Of a stretch of 64,000 nt of DNA, positions 7,768-16,823 are shown in pieces (within the stretch, counting starts at the first letter, position 1; each line of letters starts with the position of its first letter). The notes beneath the pieces were generated by a model. It was not told the origin of the DNA. It ran no database searches and was given only the letters and a program-made list of their open reading frames with translations. Origin of the DNA: CAIVVT01 sp052145115. Its GTDB lineage: Bacteria > Acidobacteriota > Terriglobia > Bryobacterales > Bryobacteraceae. A program made the position numbers and the translations under genes. The stretch lies in contig JBKQPG010000099.1 of assembly GCA_052145115.1 (NCBI GenBank), positions 99,726-163,725 on the forward strand, written 5' to 3'.

Positions 7768-9539
7768 GGCTTGCACCCCCCTGCCTGACAATCTTTGCCT
7801 GCTCCATCCTTAGCCGCTGCATTAATCCCTGCGGAACGCCGAGAGTCGATGGTAGTCCTATCTGCGCTTGCCCAGCTCGGATTCCATAGAACAAAGTCTT
7901 TACTCATATCAAGCACGCCATTCACCACGTCGGACCCATTGCTGGGGCTGTGTATATTCCAGAATCCAATTGCCTGTGAGAAGTAAGACTCCGTTTCATA
8001 GGCATCGTGTTCGATACCGTAAGCCTGATTAAAGGTCGGTGTGCCGGGCATAATCTCGCCAGCATGAACGCCTTCATGGGCGGCGGCGGCTTCTGCGCCT
8101 TGATCTCCGTTAGACATGTCGGGGTTAAGCACGACATTGATTGTTGACGTGGACCCCTTGGCGAAGCTTGTCTTGCCGGGGGCATCCAAAACAAGATTGA
8201 CGCTTATGTCGACAGTCTGGCCGCGTGCGTTTAATTTGCCCTCAGCCCCCAGCCCATCCAATGTCCTCTTCAATGCCGTCGCCGCTGTTGTATCTCCATC
8301 TTTAACGGCCTCGTCGTAAGCGGCTTGCGTCGATGCATACATAGTTTGAACGTTTGCCTGCGTCTGCTTAAACGCTGCGTTGCAGGCCTGATCGCTTTCG
8401 GCGCAGGTATTCGTGAAGAAATAGAGGCCAGTTGGATCGATGTTCCTCAAAGGGTTGTTTCCGACATAAGCATAGCGGTTCCACGACTGTGGATCGTCTG
8501 GCCTTCCGCTGTTCAGCAACGGATCGGGGCTGGTAAACCGCCCCTGCGCCCCCGAGAAGTACCTTGCACCGAAGAAATCGAGGGTCGTCTCCGCATCGTG
8601 TTCTTTGCCGGTAAATTTCTCGGCGACGCCATCGGACGTTCCATAGCAGCCGGTGCGACCGCCGAGCGTGTTGATTCTGGGTTCGCCGAAGGGCAGGTAG
8701 TCGGTGAGCTGGAGGCAGCCGCCGCTCGAGTTGGTCGTCATGCGGGTGCTGCCGAGGTGGTCGGCGACAAGGTACTCCGTGCCGGTCACAGTCGGGGCCT
8801 GCGCGGAGAACTCCGCGGTGAGCTGGCCCTGGGCGTCATAAGCATACTGGGTCGTCACGCCGCTGGCGACGCGCTGCACGCGCCGGCCCTCGCCGTCGTA
8901 GGAGTAGGTCGCGGTGATCGAATTGAGCGTGCTGGTGGCGAGGCGGCTCTCGGCGTCGTAGGTGTTGGTGTAGCCGCCGATGGTCGTTTGATTGCCAGAG
9001 AGATCGTAGAGCGCGCCGTTGGTGAGCAAGAGATTGGCGGAATTGAAGTTCGAGCTGGTCGTCGGCGTGAAGGCCGTCTCCAGGCCAGCCGGCGTTGTCG
9101 CGCTCACCCAGCGGTTGCCGTAGATGTCGTAGCTAAAGGTCTCGCTCCAGGTGGTCGTGCCGCCGGAGTTCTTCTCCGTTGCCGTGGCAAGCCGGTTCAG
9201 CGCGTCGTAGGAGAAGGTCTGCTTCAGACCGGAAACGCCGGAGTTCGTCACGTCCTCTTCCAGGATATTCCCGTTGTTGGTGGAGCAGTAGACGGCAGGG
9301 CTGGTGCACGGATAGAGATTGATGACCCAGGCGCCGGCGCCGGCGATGCATGCGCTCACGGCGGGCGGCTCACAAGCGATCCTGGCAACCAAGCACCGGG
9401 TCCGCGAACGGGGGACAGGCAGCCCGATCCACACGGCGCAGAATGTGCTGAGCGTCGGTCGAGAGGTTCGTGGGCGCCTTGGGATAGAGTAGACTGTCCC
9501 GTCGATGGCCGCGGCCTTCTCATTCCATCTTGGAAGCAC
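7764..9539 (-). CDS. 5'-truncated RHS repeat protein with C-terminal HExxH domain
   Basis: Real RHS sequence runs from about 9315 to 7764. YD repeats are visible (TFSYDALNRLATATEKN, ATYSYDGEGRRVQRVASG, YAYDAQGQL), then the conserved core end: DHLGSTR, GARYFSGAQGRFTSPDP, NRYAYVGNNPLRNIDPTG. After DPTG comes a variable tip of about 220 residues containing AAAHEGVHAGE, an HExxH zinc-protease motif, followed by EHDAYETES. The family exports polymorphic toxins or surface proteins. Residues before the YPCTSPAVYC segment look like non-RHS read-through, and the hundreds of N-terminal residues of a complete RHS protein are missing, so this is a truncated or orphan gene. Confidence 0.8.
   Translation of the reverse strand: MLPRWNEKAAAIDGTVYSIPRRPRTSRPTLSTFCAVWIGLPVPRSRTRCLVARIACEPPAVSACIAGAGAWVINLYPCTSPAVYCSTNNGNILEEDVTNSGVSGLKQTFSYDALNRLATATEKNSGGTTTWSETFSYDIYGNRWVSATTPAGLETAFTPTTSSNFNSANLLLTNGALYDLSGNQTTIGGYTNTYDAESRLATSTLNSITATYSYDGEGRRVQRVASGVTTQYAYDAQGQLTAEFSAQAPTVTGTEYLVADHLGSTRMTTNSSGGCLQLTDYLPFGEPRINTLGGRTGCYGTSDGVAEKFTGKEHDAETTLDFFGARYFSGAQGRFTSPDPLLNSGRPDDPQSWNRYAYVGNNPLRNIDPTGLYFFTNTCAESDQACNAAFKQTQANVQTMYASTQAAYDEAVKDGDTTAATALKRTLDGLGAEGKLNARGQTVDISVNLVLDAPGKTSFAKGSTSTINVVLNPDMSNGDQGAEAAAAHEGVHAGEIMPGTPTFNQAYGIEHDAYETESYFSQAIGFWNIHSPSNGSDVVNGVLDMSKDFVLWNPSWASADRTTIDSRRSAGINAAAKDGAGKDCQAGGCKP
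9123..9312 (-). repeat. RHS core repeat, copy B (190 bp)
   Basis: Partner of the copy at 6962-7151, located inside the RHS gene. Both copies have the same length without gaps. The outer boundary coincides with the point where the upstream RHS sequence is lost. Confidence 0.85.
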
Positions 9540-9693
9540 GGCTCGGAAGCACGCGAATCTGAAATAGCTGTTGCGTCAATGATATGCTGGCTGCCGAAGC
9601 GTCCCGGGGCGCGGGCGCCTGCGAAACAGGTGTTAGTGAGGCCTGGACCGCGGCTCGAAGTGACCGGGGATTGAAGCGCAGCAAGGAGGCGTT
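9313..9693. other. Junction upstream of the RHS gene; no gene seen
   Basis: An open minus frame continues from the RHS gene to 9539, but its residues (Arg/Pro-rich) do not resemble RHS core or any recognised domain. No convincing plus-strand gene exists. The AAGGAGG ribosome site of the next gene is at about 9683. Confidence 0.4.
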
Positions 9694-10959
9694 ATGGAAG
9701 TGACGTCAAGAAGGTCGTTTTTCAAACAGTCGGCGTCGGCCGGACTGGGCGCGGCGGCGTTCACGCTGATCAAGCCGGAGCTGGTGCGCGGGGCCGGAGC
9801 GGAGAAGCTGAAGGCGGGACTGATCGGCTGCGGCGGGCGCGGCACGCAGGCGGCGATCGACACGCTGACGGGGAACCCGAATGTCGAACTCACGGTTATG
9901 GGCGACATTTTCGAGGACCATCTCGAGGGCTCGCTGCGGCGTCTGAAAGAAGACCCAAAGAACGCGGCCATCGCCGACCGGGTGAAGGTCGACCCCGAGC
10001 ACCGTTTCACGAGCTTCGACGCATATAAGAAAATGATGGCATCGGACGTCGATATCGTGATGCTGTGCACGCCGCCGGGCTATCGGCCGGAGCACTTCGA
10101 GGCGGCGGTCAATGCCAGGAAGCACGTCTTCACCGAGAAGCCGATCGCGACCGACCCGACGGGCGTACGGCGCTTCATGGCGGCCGCGCTGAAGTCGCTG
10201 GATCTCAAGTTGTCGGTGGTTGCGGGCGCGCAACGGCATGCCGACAAGCCGTACGTCGAGACGGTGAAGAAGATTCACGACGGCGCGGTGGGCGACATCC
10301 TGGCGCTGTATTCGAACTACCTCAGCGGGCCGGTGATGCACGCCAAAGAGCGCGACCCGAAGTGGGGCGACATGGAGTGGCAGCACCGCGACTGGTATTC
10401 GTTCCTGTGGATCTGCGGCGACCAGATTGTGGAGCAGCATTTCCACAACATCGACTTCATGAACTGGGTGATGGGGGCGCATCCGGTGAAGGCGGTGGCC
10501 TCGGGCGGCGCGGCGTGGCGTCCGCGCGAGGAGCTGTACGGCAACATTTACGACCACATGGCGACGGATTTCGTGTACCCCAACGGGGTGCACCTGTCGA
10601 GCCACTGCCGCCAGTATCCGAACGGGCTGTACCGCAAGGTGGAAGACCTGGTGGTGGGCACGCGAGGGCGCAGCACGGGCCTGGACATGGGAGAGAAGGG
10701 GATCAACCCCTACGAGCAGGAGCACATCGACCTGGTGAAGAGCATCCTGGGCGAAGGGCCGTATCAAAACCAGGCCATGAGCGTGGCCGAGAGCACGCTG
10801 ACATGCATTATGGGACGCGAATCGGCTTACTCCGGCATCGAGATCACGTGGGACATGGCCATGGCGTCCAAGCAGGATCTGCAGCCGAAGGCGTTCGATT
10901 ACGCTCTGAAGATGGACGTGCCGCCGCTGCCGGTGCCGGGCGTGTATAAGTTTGTTTAG
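9694..10959 (+). CDS. Tat-exported Gfo/Idh/MocA family oxidoreductase
   Basis: A 421-residue NAD(P)-dependent sugar oxidoreductase. The N-terminus SRRSFFKQSASAGLGAAAF is a twin-arginine signal, so the folded cofactor-bound enzyme is exported. GLIGCGGRGTQAA (about 43-55) is the Rossmann dinucleotide motif, FTEKPIATD the conserved EKP motif, and the C-terminal alpha/beta domain follows. AAGGAGG precedes the ATG. It begins a plus-strand run with an acyltransferase-like membrane protein and sugar isomerase/epimerases. Exported members oxidise glycosides or free sugars; here the substrate is unknown. Confidence 0.9.
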   Translation: MEVTSRRSFFKQSASAGLGAAAFTLIKPELVRGAGAEKLKAGLIGCGGRGTQAAIDTLTGNPNVELTVMGDIFEDHLEGSLRRLKEDPKNAAIADRVKVDPEHRFTSFDAYKKMMASDVDIVMLCTPPGYRPEHFEAAVNARKHVFTEKPIATDPTGVRRFMAAALKSLDLKLSVVAGAQRHADKPYVETVKKIHDGAVGDILALYSNYLSGPVMHAKERDPKWGDMEWQHRDWYSFLWICGDQIVEQHFHNIDFMNWVMGAHPVKAVASGGAAWRPREELYGNIYDHMATDFVYPNGVHLSSHCRQYPNGLYRKVEDLVVGTRGRSTGLDMGEKGINPYEQEHIDLVKSILGEGPYQNQAMSVAESTLTCIMGRESAYSGIEITWDMAMASKQDLQPKAFDYALKMDVPPLPVPGVYKFV

Positions 10960-11094
10960 CGCCGCGTCCGAAGGGCGGGCGGAAGAAGAAGGGCCGGAAC
11001 GGGGCGCTTCCCATTGGCGCGGATGGTCCGGAGCGCGGTGCAAACAGAGCCGGAGCGGACATCTGAATAACGATGCGAGACAGGCGGGTGACCC

Positions 11095-12312
11095 ATGCAG
11101 ATTGATTCAACGATAGCCCCAGCGGCGGCCGCGGCCGTGCCGCAGAAGCCGCCGCGGAACGTCGCGATCGACGCCTATCGCGGCCTGGTGATGTTGTTGA
11201 TGATGGGCGAGGTGTTGGAATTCGCGCGCGTCTCCCACGCTTTTCCGGGCAACTGGTTCTGGAGCTTTCTGGCCTACCACCAGACCCATACCCAATGGGC
11301 CGGGTGCTCGCTGCACGACACCATCCAGCCGTCGTTCACGTTTCTGGTCGGCGTGGCGCTGCCGTACTCGATCGCCAGCCGCATGGCCCGCGGCGGGAAG
11401 TTTGGCCCGATGCTGGCGCACGCCGTGTGGCGCGGGCTGCTGCTGGCGTGGCTGGGCATCTTCCTGCGGTCGCTGGCCGGGCCGATCGCCAATTTCACGT
11501 TTGAAGATACGCTGACGCAGATCGGCCTCGGCTACCCGATCCTGTTCCTGCTGGGATTCGCCAAGCCGCGCTGGCAGTGGACCGCGCTGGGCGTGCTGTT
11601 GTTCGGGTACTGGCTGGCGTGGGCGCTGTATCCCGCGCCGGGGCCGGGATTCGACTGGATGGCGGTGGGCGTGCCCGCGAACTGGCCGTACAACTTCACG
11701 GGCTTCCTGGCGCATTGGAACAAGAACAGCAACCTGGGGCTGGCCTTCGACGTGTGGTTTCTGAACCTGTTCCCACGCGTCAAGCCGTTCCTCTACAACG
11801 CCGGCGGCTACCTGACGCTGAGCTTCATTCCGACGCTGGGCACGATGATTCTGGGCCTGGCGGCGGGGCGCTGGCTGAGGGCGGCGGCGCCGCGCATTCC
11901 GCTGCAGCGGCTGTTGGTGGCCGGCGCGATCGGCGTGGCTTCGGGCCTGCTGCTGCACTGGGCCGGGATCTGCCCGGTGGTGAAGCGCATCTGGACGCCG
12001 GCCTGGACCCTGTTCAGCGGCGGCGTCTGCTTCCTGTTCCTGGCCGCGTTCTCGTACATCATCGAGATGAAGGGCTATCGTAAATGGGCCTTCCCGCTGG
12101 TGGTGATCGGGATGAACTCCATCGCGGCATACCTGATCGCGCACCTGTGCGGCAACTTCATCGTCGACTCGTTGCATATCCACCTGGGCGCGCACTTTTT
12201 CGCCTTCGCCGGCCAAGCGCTGGAGCCGCTGATGCAAGGCGCCACGGTGCTGCTGGTCTATTGGCTGATGCTGCTGTGGATGTACCGGCGTAAGCTGTTC
12301 CTGAAGATCTGA
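11095..12312 (+). CDS. HGSNAT/NagX-like membrane acyltransferase (DUF5009/DUF1624 type)
   Basis: A 405-residue multi-span membrane protein. The N-terminal RNVAIDAYRGLVMLLMMGE and the later SLHDTIQPSFTFLVGVALPYS match the heparan-alpha-glucosaminide N-acetyltransferase-like family, which moves acetyl groups across the membrane onto sugar amino groups. About ten hydrophobic segments follow, ending in a short basic tail. Bacterial members often lie in sugar degradation clusters, as here. Acetyl transfer is inferred from the family. Confidence 0.85.
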   Translation: MQIDSTIAPAAAAAVPQKPPRNVAIDAYRGLVMLLMMGEVLEFARVSHAFPGNWFWSFLAYHQTHTQWAGCSLHDTIQPSFTFLVGVALPYSIASRMARGGKFGPMLAHAVWRGLLLAWLGIFLRSLAGPIANFTFEDTLTQIGLGYPILFLLGFAKPRWQWTALGVLLFGYWLAWALYPAPGPGFDWMAVGVPANWPYNFTGFLAHWNKNSNLGLAFDVWFLNLFPRVKPFLYNAGGYLTLSFIPTLGTMILGLAAGRWLRAAAPRIPLQRLLVAGAIGVASGLLLHWAGICPVVKRIWTPAWTLFSGGVCFLFLAAFSYIIEMKGYRKWAFPLVVIGMNSIAAYLIAHLCGNFIVDSLHIHLGAHFFAFAGQALEPLMQGATVLLVYWLMLLWMYRRKLFLKI

Positions 12313-12361
12313 TCCGCTGCGGTTGCTCTGCGCGGCGTCCGGGACATAGACTTGCGGCAAC

Positions 12362-13291
12362 ATGCTGTGCCACCGCAGAGCGTTCCTATCGGCTGCCGCG
12401 TGCGCGGCGCTGGGCGCGGACCGCTCGCCGGCGGCGACGCTCAAAGAAGTGCGGCTGGGCGTCATCACGGATGAAATCGACGAGGACGTTGCGAAGGCGG
12501 CGCAGTTCCTGCGCGGCTTCGGACTGGGCTGGGCCGAGGTGCGTTCTGTTTGGGGGCAGTACAACACCGATCAGCCGGTGGAGAAGATCCGCGAGGCGCG
12601 CGGGATTCTGGATGCGAACCGGGTGCGGACGTCGGTCGTGGATACGGCCTTTTTCCGCGGAACGCTGCCGCCGGAGACGGCGGAGGGGCAGGCGGCGCTG
12701 GACAAACAATGGAGCCTGCTCGACGCGGCCGTCGAACGCGCGCGGCTGCTGGGCACGGATTGCCTGCGCACGTTCGCGTTCACGCTGGGCCAGGGTCAGA
12801 GGCCGGACGCCGGCGACCTGCCCCGCATCCACGAACGAATCTACGAACTGCTGCGCGAGGCGGCGCGGCGCGCGCGGGCGCGCAACGTGCGGCTGGCAGT
12901 GGAGAATCTCGAGGGCAGCTACGTTTCTACCGGCGCCGAAGCTGGGCTGATGCTCAAGAACGTGCGCGAGGAGGCGCTGGGGCTGACCTGGGATCCGAAC
13001 AACGCCGCCGGCTCGGGCGAGCGGGCGTTTCCCGACGGCTACGCTCAGCTCGACACGGCGCGGATCTTCAACGTGCACCTGCGCGACTACCGGCACACGG
13101 CCGAGGGCCGCTTCGAATGGTGCGCCGCGGGCGAGGGGGAATTCGATAACCTGGGCCAGATCCGCGCGCTGGTCAGGAACGGCTACAAGGGCGGATTCAG
13201 CCTCGAGACGCATTACAAACATCCGGATGGCAAGGCCGCGGCGACGCGCGCGTCGCTGACGGCGCTGCTGAAGATTGTCGAACGGGTGTAG
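12362..13291 (+). CDS. Sugar phosphate isomerase/epimerase-like TIM barrel, probably exported
   Basis: A 309-residue xylose-isomerase-like TIM-barrel protein. The first 25 residues (RRAFLSAAACAALGA) look like a short Tat or Sec leader. VRLGVITDEIDED starts the barrel; VRLAVENLEGSY carries a metal-ligand Glu, LTWDPNNAAGSGE a metal-ligand Asp and FNVHLRDYRHT a His; a final Glu is in GGFSLETHY. The family covers isomerases, epimerases and, in exported sugar clusters, 3-keto-glycoside processing enzymes. It follows the membrane acyltransferase by 49 bases. Reaction not determined. Confidence 0.83.
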   Translation: MLCHRRAFLSAAACAALGADRSPAATLKEVRLGVITDEIDEDVAKAAQFLRGFGLGWAEVRSVWGQYNTDQPVEKIREARGILDANRVRTSVVDTAFFRGTLPPETAEGQAALDKQWSLLDAAVERARLLGTDCLRTFAFTLGQGQRPDAGDLPRIHERIYELLREAARRARARNVRLAVENLEGSYVSTGAEAGLMLKNVREEALGLTWDPNNAAGSGERAFPDGYAQLDTARIFNVHLRDYRHTAEGRFEWCAAGEGEFDNLGQIRALVRNGYKGGFSLETHYKHPDGKAAATRASLTALLKIVERV

Positions 13292-13369
13292 ACGCGCTGT
13301 GCCGGACACGCGCCTACGCCGTTCCTCTCCAGCCGCCGCGGCCCGCCTCCCGGCTGGCCTCCTCCGCGC

Positions 13370-13666
13370 CTAGCGCCGCCAGTGGCCGTAGTAGTAGCGT
13401 CCGCGCTCCCAGCGCGGCGCGACCCAATAGGCATGCGGGTGAGGCGGCCGGGCCCAAGAGCCTCCGTGCCACAGGTAACGCCCGCCGTTCGGGTAATAGT
13501 AGCCGCCAACCCACGCATAGCCCGGCCCTGGGCAGGGCGGCATGTAGCCGGCCGCCACCGGCGGCGGCGGAGCCGCGTACGCGACATATCCTTCAGCGTA
13601 GTATCGCGGCTGTGCGCAGGCGCAGCTCGCGGCGAACAGGACCAACGCCAGCAGTTTCGTTTTCAT
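13370..13666 (-). CDS. Small secreted Tyr/Trp/Gly-rich protein (WXXGXW type)
   Basis: A 98-residue protein from the ATG at 13666, chosen because GGAGG lies 9 bases upstream. MKTKLLALVLFAASCACAQ is a Sec or lipoprotein-like signal peptide. The rest is rich in Tyr, Trp, Pro and Gly and contains WHGGSW plus a related WERGRYYYGHW, as in the small periplasmic YXWGXW/WXXGXW repeat proteins. Role unknown. It is the lone minus-strand gene between plus-strand sugar genes. Confidence 0.8.
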   Translation of the reverse strand: MKTKLLALVLFAASCACAQPRYYAEGYVAYAAPPPPVAAGYMPPCPGPGYAWVGGYYYPNGGRYLWHGGSWARPPHPHAYWVAPRWERGRYYYGHWRR

Positions 13667-13908
13667 TTTCTTGTACCTCCAACTTTCCGAACCTGCCCTC
13701 ATAAACGCGGCCGCGGATGCGGCGGTTTACCCCGATTGGGGGGAGTTCCGGCCCCGAATTTGAGGGGGATACAAGGGCGCGGGGAGCGCAACAGCGGCTC
13801 GCCGGGGAGAGCGCCGCGATCCCCGCGGCAGAAGCGTCTGCTATAGAATGGCTCTCGTCCGGGAGCCGCAAATCGGCCGCCGGGCGGAAGGGATTTCAGG
13901 TAAGTGCA

Positions 13909-15201
13909 ATGAGTGCTGGTGCAGACGATTCGCGACGCGGATTTTTGAAGCGGGCGGTGCTGGCGAGCGCCGCGGGCGCGGCCTTTCCGGCCATCATTCC
14001 CAGTCATGTCTTCGGCAAGCCGGGCAAGCCGGGCGCGAACGATCGCATCCAGGTGGGCTTCATCGGGGTGGGGTTTCGCGCCAACCTGTTGATCGACCAG
14101 TTGCCCCAGCCGGGGCAGATTATCGCGCTTTCGGACTGCTTTCTGACGCGCGCCGAAGAGGCCGTGGCGAAGCGCAAGACGAAGTGGGACGTTTACCAGG
14201 ACTACCGCCGTTTGCTCGACCGCAAGGACATTGACGCCGTGGTCGTGGCGACGGGCGACTTCGACCGTGTGATCCCGTCGATCCACGCCTGCCAGGCGGG
14301 CAAGGACGTGTATGCCGAGAAACCGCTCACGCTGTATCCCGGCGAGGGCCGGGTGCTGGTGAGGGCCGCGCGGAAGCACAAGACTGTGTTCCAGGTCGGC
14401 AGCCAGCAGCGCTCGATGGAGATGTGCCAGATCGCCAATAAGCTGGTGCGCGAGGGCGGGCTGGGGAAGCTCAAGCTGGTGCACGGGGTCAACTACACCG
14501 GCCCCTCGCCGGTGCCCGACCTGCCGGAGGAGCCGAAGCCGGACAAGCTCGATTGGGAGGTGTGGCTCGGCCAGGCGCCGTTCCGGCCCTACAACAAAAA
14601 GATCCACACCGGCTGGGGAGCCTATTACGATTATTCGGGCGGCGAAATGACGAATTGGGGCGCGCACGGGCTGGACGAGATCCAATGGGGACTGGGCATG
14701 GACGGCACCGGGCCGGTGGAGTTCTGGCCGCTGGATGAACCCAAGAATGCCGTGGCGTTCCGTTACGCCAATGGCGTCGAAGTGCATCTGGATCTGCCCC
14801 AGGCGCAGAACCAGGATCTAATGGGCGGGGGGCGCTTCGTCGGCGAGAAGGGGCAGATCGACATCTGGCGCAACAACTTCAAGATCGACGCCCCGGGCGT
14901 GCATCTGGACCTGCCGCCGCAGGAAGAGATCGACAAGTGGCACGACAAGCGCGCGCTGTGGCAGGCGCAGTATCACATGGGGTTCTGGCTGGAGTGCATC
15001 CCGACGCGCAAGACGCCGAATGCGGATGTCGAGATCGGCCATCGCTCAGTGAGCGTGTGCCACCTGGCGAATCTGGCGCGCAAGCTGAACCGCAAGCTGC
15101 ATTGGGATCCCAAGAAGGAGCAGGTGATCGGCGACAAGGAAGCCAACCTGCTGGCCACGAACCGGCCGCGGCGGAAGGGCTGGGAGCTGCCGAAGGTCTG
15201 A
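13909..15201 (+). CDS. Tat-exported Gfo/Idh/MocA family oxidoreductase
   Basis: The ATG at 13909 gives 430 residues with an N-terminal twin-arginine signal, DDSRRGFLKRAVLASAAGAA; a longer in-frame upstream extension lacks sense. IQVGFIGVGFRANL is the nucleotide-binding motif and YAEKPLTLYPGEG the EKP motif. The C-terminal domain includes NWGAHGLDEIQWGLG and a terminal EIGHRSVSVCHLANLAR typical of exported members. With the first oxidoreductase and the epimerases it probably oxidises sugar moieties in the periplasm; substrate unknown. Confidence 0.9.
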   Translation: MSAGADDSRRGFLKRAVLASAAGAAFPAIIPSHVFGKPGKPGANDRIQVGFIGVGFRANLLIDQLPQPGQIIALSDCFLTRAEEAVAKRKTKWDVYQDYRRLLDRKDIDAVVVATGDFDRVIPSIHACQAGKDVYAEKPLTLYPGEGRVLVRAARKHKTVFQVGSQQRSMEMCQIANKLVREGGLGKLKLVHGVNYTGPSPVPDLPEEPKPDKLDWEVWLGQAPFRPYNKKIHTGWGAYYDYSGGEMTNWGAHGLDEIQWGLGMDGTGPVEFWPLDEPKNAVAFRYANGVEVHLDLPQAQNQDLMGGGRFVGEKGQIDIWRNNFKIDAPGVHLDLPPQEEIDKWHDKRALWQAQYHMGFWLECIPTRKTPNADVEIGHRSVSVCHLANLARKLNRKLHWDPKKEQVIGDKEANLLATNRPRRKGWELPKV

Positions 15202-15270
15202 AAGCGTCCGTAAAGGAGGTGAGGCGAAGCCGCCCCACCGGTAAAGCGGAACAAGAACGGAGGATAGGCA

Positions 15271-15555
15271 ATGACCTTCGACGAAGCGCTATTGGTTGTG
15301 AGGGCGAACGCGCCAGCGATCATCGAGAATCTGTTCAAGCCATGCACATGCGGGCAGGCGGATATAAAGCACGGCGGTGAGATGAGCTTTGAGTTGCATT
15401 TCCGTGGCCCGGATGATCCGAAACCTCAGCCCTGTTTACGGTGCCAAGCGCGTCACATTTTGCTTTTTCTGGTGGCGTTGGGTTCAGACACACGGAATCA
15501 AGACCCGGTTATGCTGATGTCCTTCACGAGCTTAGTGGAGGAGCTCCCTTCGTAA
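15271..15555 (+). CDS. Small hypothetical protein with four-cysteine motif
   Basis: A 94-residue protein with CGGAGG 8 bases before the ATG. CTCG (about residues 25-28) and CLRC (about 55-58) form two Cys pairs, which could bind zinc. The C-terminal half is hydrophobic but not a clear membrane span. No family recognised. It lies between the oxidoreductase and the FG-GAP gene. The ribosome site supports translation; composition is slightly less GC-rich than the neighbours. Confidence 0.55.
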   Translation: MTFDEALLVVRANAPAIIENLFKPCTCGQADIKHGGEMSFELHFRGPDDPKPQPCLRCQARHILLFLVALGSDTRNQDPVMLMSFTSLVEELPS

Positions 15556-15680
15556 GCGGGAACAACGTCCTGGCGTAGCAGGAGGAATGATGAGGCTCGT
15601 ACTCGCGTAGAAGAACTTCGCCGCCAACCGGGACATTAGCCACATCGGGTTGGGCGTGGCGAGGAGGGGAGAACGCTGCA

Positions 15681-16814
15681 ATGACGAAGACAATCTGTGT
15701 GTTGGCGCTGGCCGCACTGTGCGCGTTGACGATGTGGAGCATCACGCGGCCGGTCGAGGTGCCGTTCGAAAAGATCATGATCGACCCGGGCGCCAGCGAG
15801 ACCGCGGCCTTCGCTGACATCAACGGCGACGGCAAGCTGGACATCGTCTCCGGCGAATATTGGTACGAAGCGCCCAATTGGACGCCGCATAAGTTCCGTG
15901 AGATCGCCTATGTCCCGGGCTACATCGATGATTTTGCCGATTTGCCGCTGGACGTGAACGGCGACGGCAGGGTGGACATCATCAGCGCTCACGGCTTTGA
16001 GAACAAGCTGGTGTGGATGGAGAACCCGGGCCAGGCCGGCGGCCTGTGGAAGGAACACGTCATCGACAAGGGATACTTCATCGAATTCGCGTTCCTGGTG
16101 GATCTCACCAACAGCGGCAAGGCGGACTGCATCCTGCCGCAATATGGCGGCGCGGGCGCGCCCACGGCGTGGTACGAGCATAAAGACGGCGGCTTCGTGA
16201 AGCACGTCGTCAGCCCGCATTCCTACGGCCACGGCATCGGGGCGGGCGACGTGAACGGCGATGGCCGCATGGACATCATCACGCCCGAGGGCTGGTTCGA
16301 GGCCCCGCCGGACCCGCGCACCGGCGAGTGGAAGTGGCACCCCGACTTCCACCTCGGCGCGACGGGCTTCATCCACGTGCTGGACATCAACGGCGACGGC
16401 CGGCCGGACATCGTCACCACGATGGGGCACGACTACGGGATTTTCTGGATGGAGCAGACCGCGGACGGCAAGTGGATCAAACACATGATCGACGACACGT
16501 ATTCCCAGGCGCATGCGATGGTGCTGGCGGACGTGAACGGCGACGGGCAGTTAGATCTGCTGACCGGCAAACGCTACATGGCGCACGACCACGACCCCGG
16601 CGCGCGTGAGCCGCTGGGCATTTATTGGTACGAATACCGCAAGGATGAGCACGGGAATATCGTGTGGATCAAACACGTGATCGACTACAGCACGCGCGCC
16701 GGAGGCGGCATTGAGATTGCGACGGCCGACCTCGATCACAAGGGCGTGGTGGATTTCGCGGTGGGCGGCAAGAGCGGGCTGTACCTGTTTAAGAATCTTA
16801 GAAAAGGCAGGTAG
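15681..16814 (+). CDS. Secreted FG-GAP/VCBS repeat protein
   Basis: A 377-residue protein with a signal peptide (ICVLALAALCALTMWS) and at least five DxNGDGxxDI repeats: DINGDGKLDIV, DVNGDGRVDII, DVNGDGRMDII, DINGDGRPDIV and DVNGDGQLDLL. These calcium-binding loops are the hallmark of FG-GAP beta-propeller blades, used for ligand or sugar binding outside the cell. It is followed after 9 bases by an epimerase gene. No catalytic domain is visible, so a binding or scaffolding role in the sugar cluster is likely. Confidence 0.87.
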   Translation: MTKTICVLALAALCALTMWSITRPVEVPFEKIMIDPGASETAAFADINGDGKLDIVSGEYWYEAPNWTPHKFREIAYVPGYIDDFADLPLDVNGDGRVDIISAHGFENKLVWMENPGQAGGLWKEHVIDKGYFIEFAFLVDLTNSGKADCILPQYGGAGAPTAWYEHKDGGFVKHVVSPHSYGHGIGAGDVNGDGRMDIITPEGWFEAPPDPRTGEWKWHPDFHLGATGFIHVLDINGDGRPDIVTTMGHDYGIFWMEQTADGKWIKHMIDDTYSQAHAMVLADVNGDGQLDLLTGKRYMAHDHDPGAREPLGIYWYEYRKDEHGNIVWIKHVIDYSTRAGGGIEIATADLDHKGVVDFAVGGKSGLYLFKNLRKGR

Positions 16815-16823
16815 GGATTCATC

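Noticed and set aside
15580..15610. A strong ribosome site AGGAGGA followed by ATGATGAGGCTCGTACTCGCG and a stop
   Set aside because: The reading frame has only seven codons. It may be the remnant of a signal-peptide gene or a leader peptide, but nothing supports a product.
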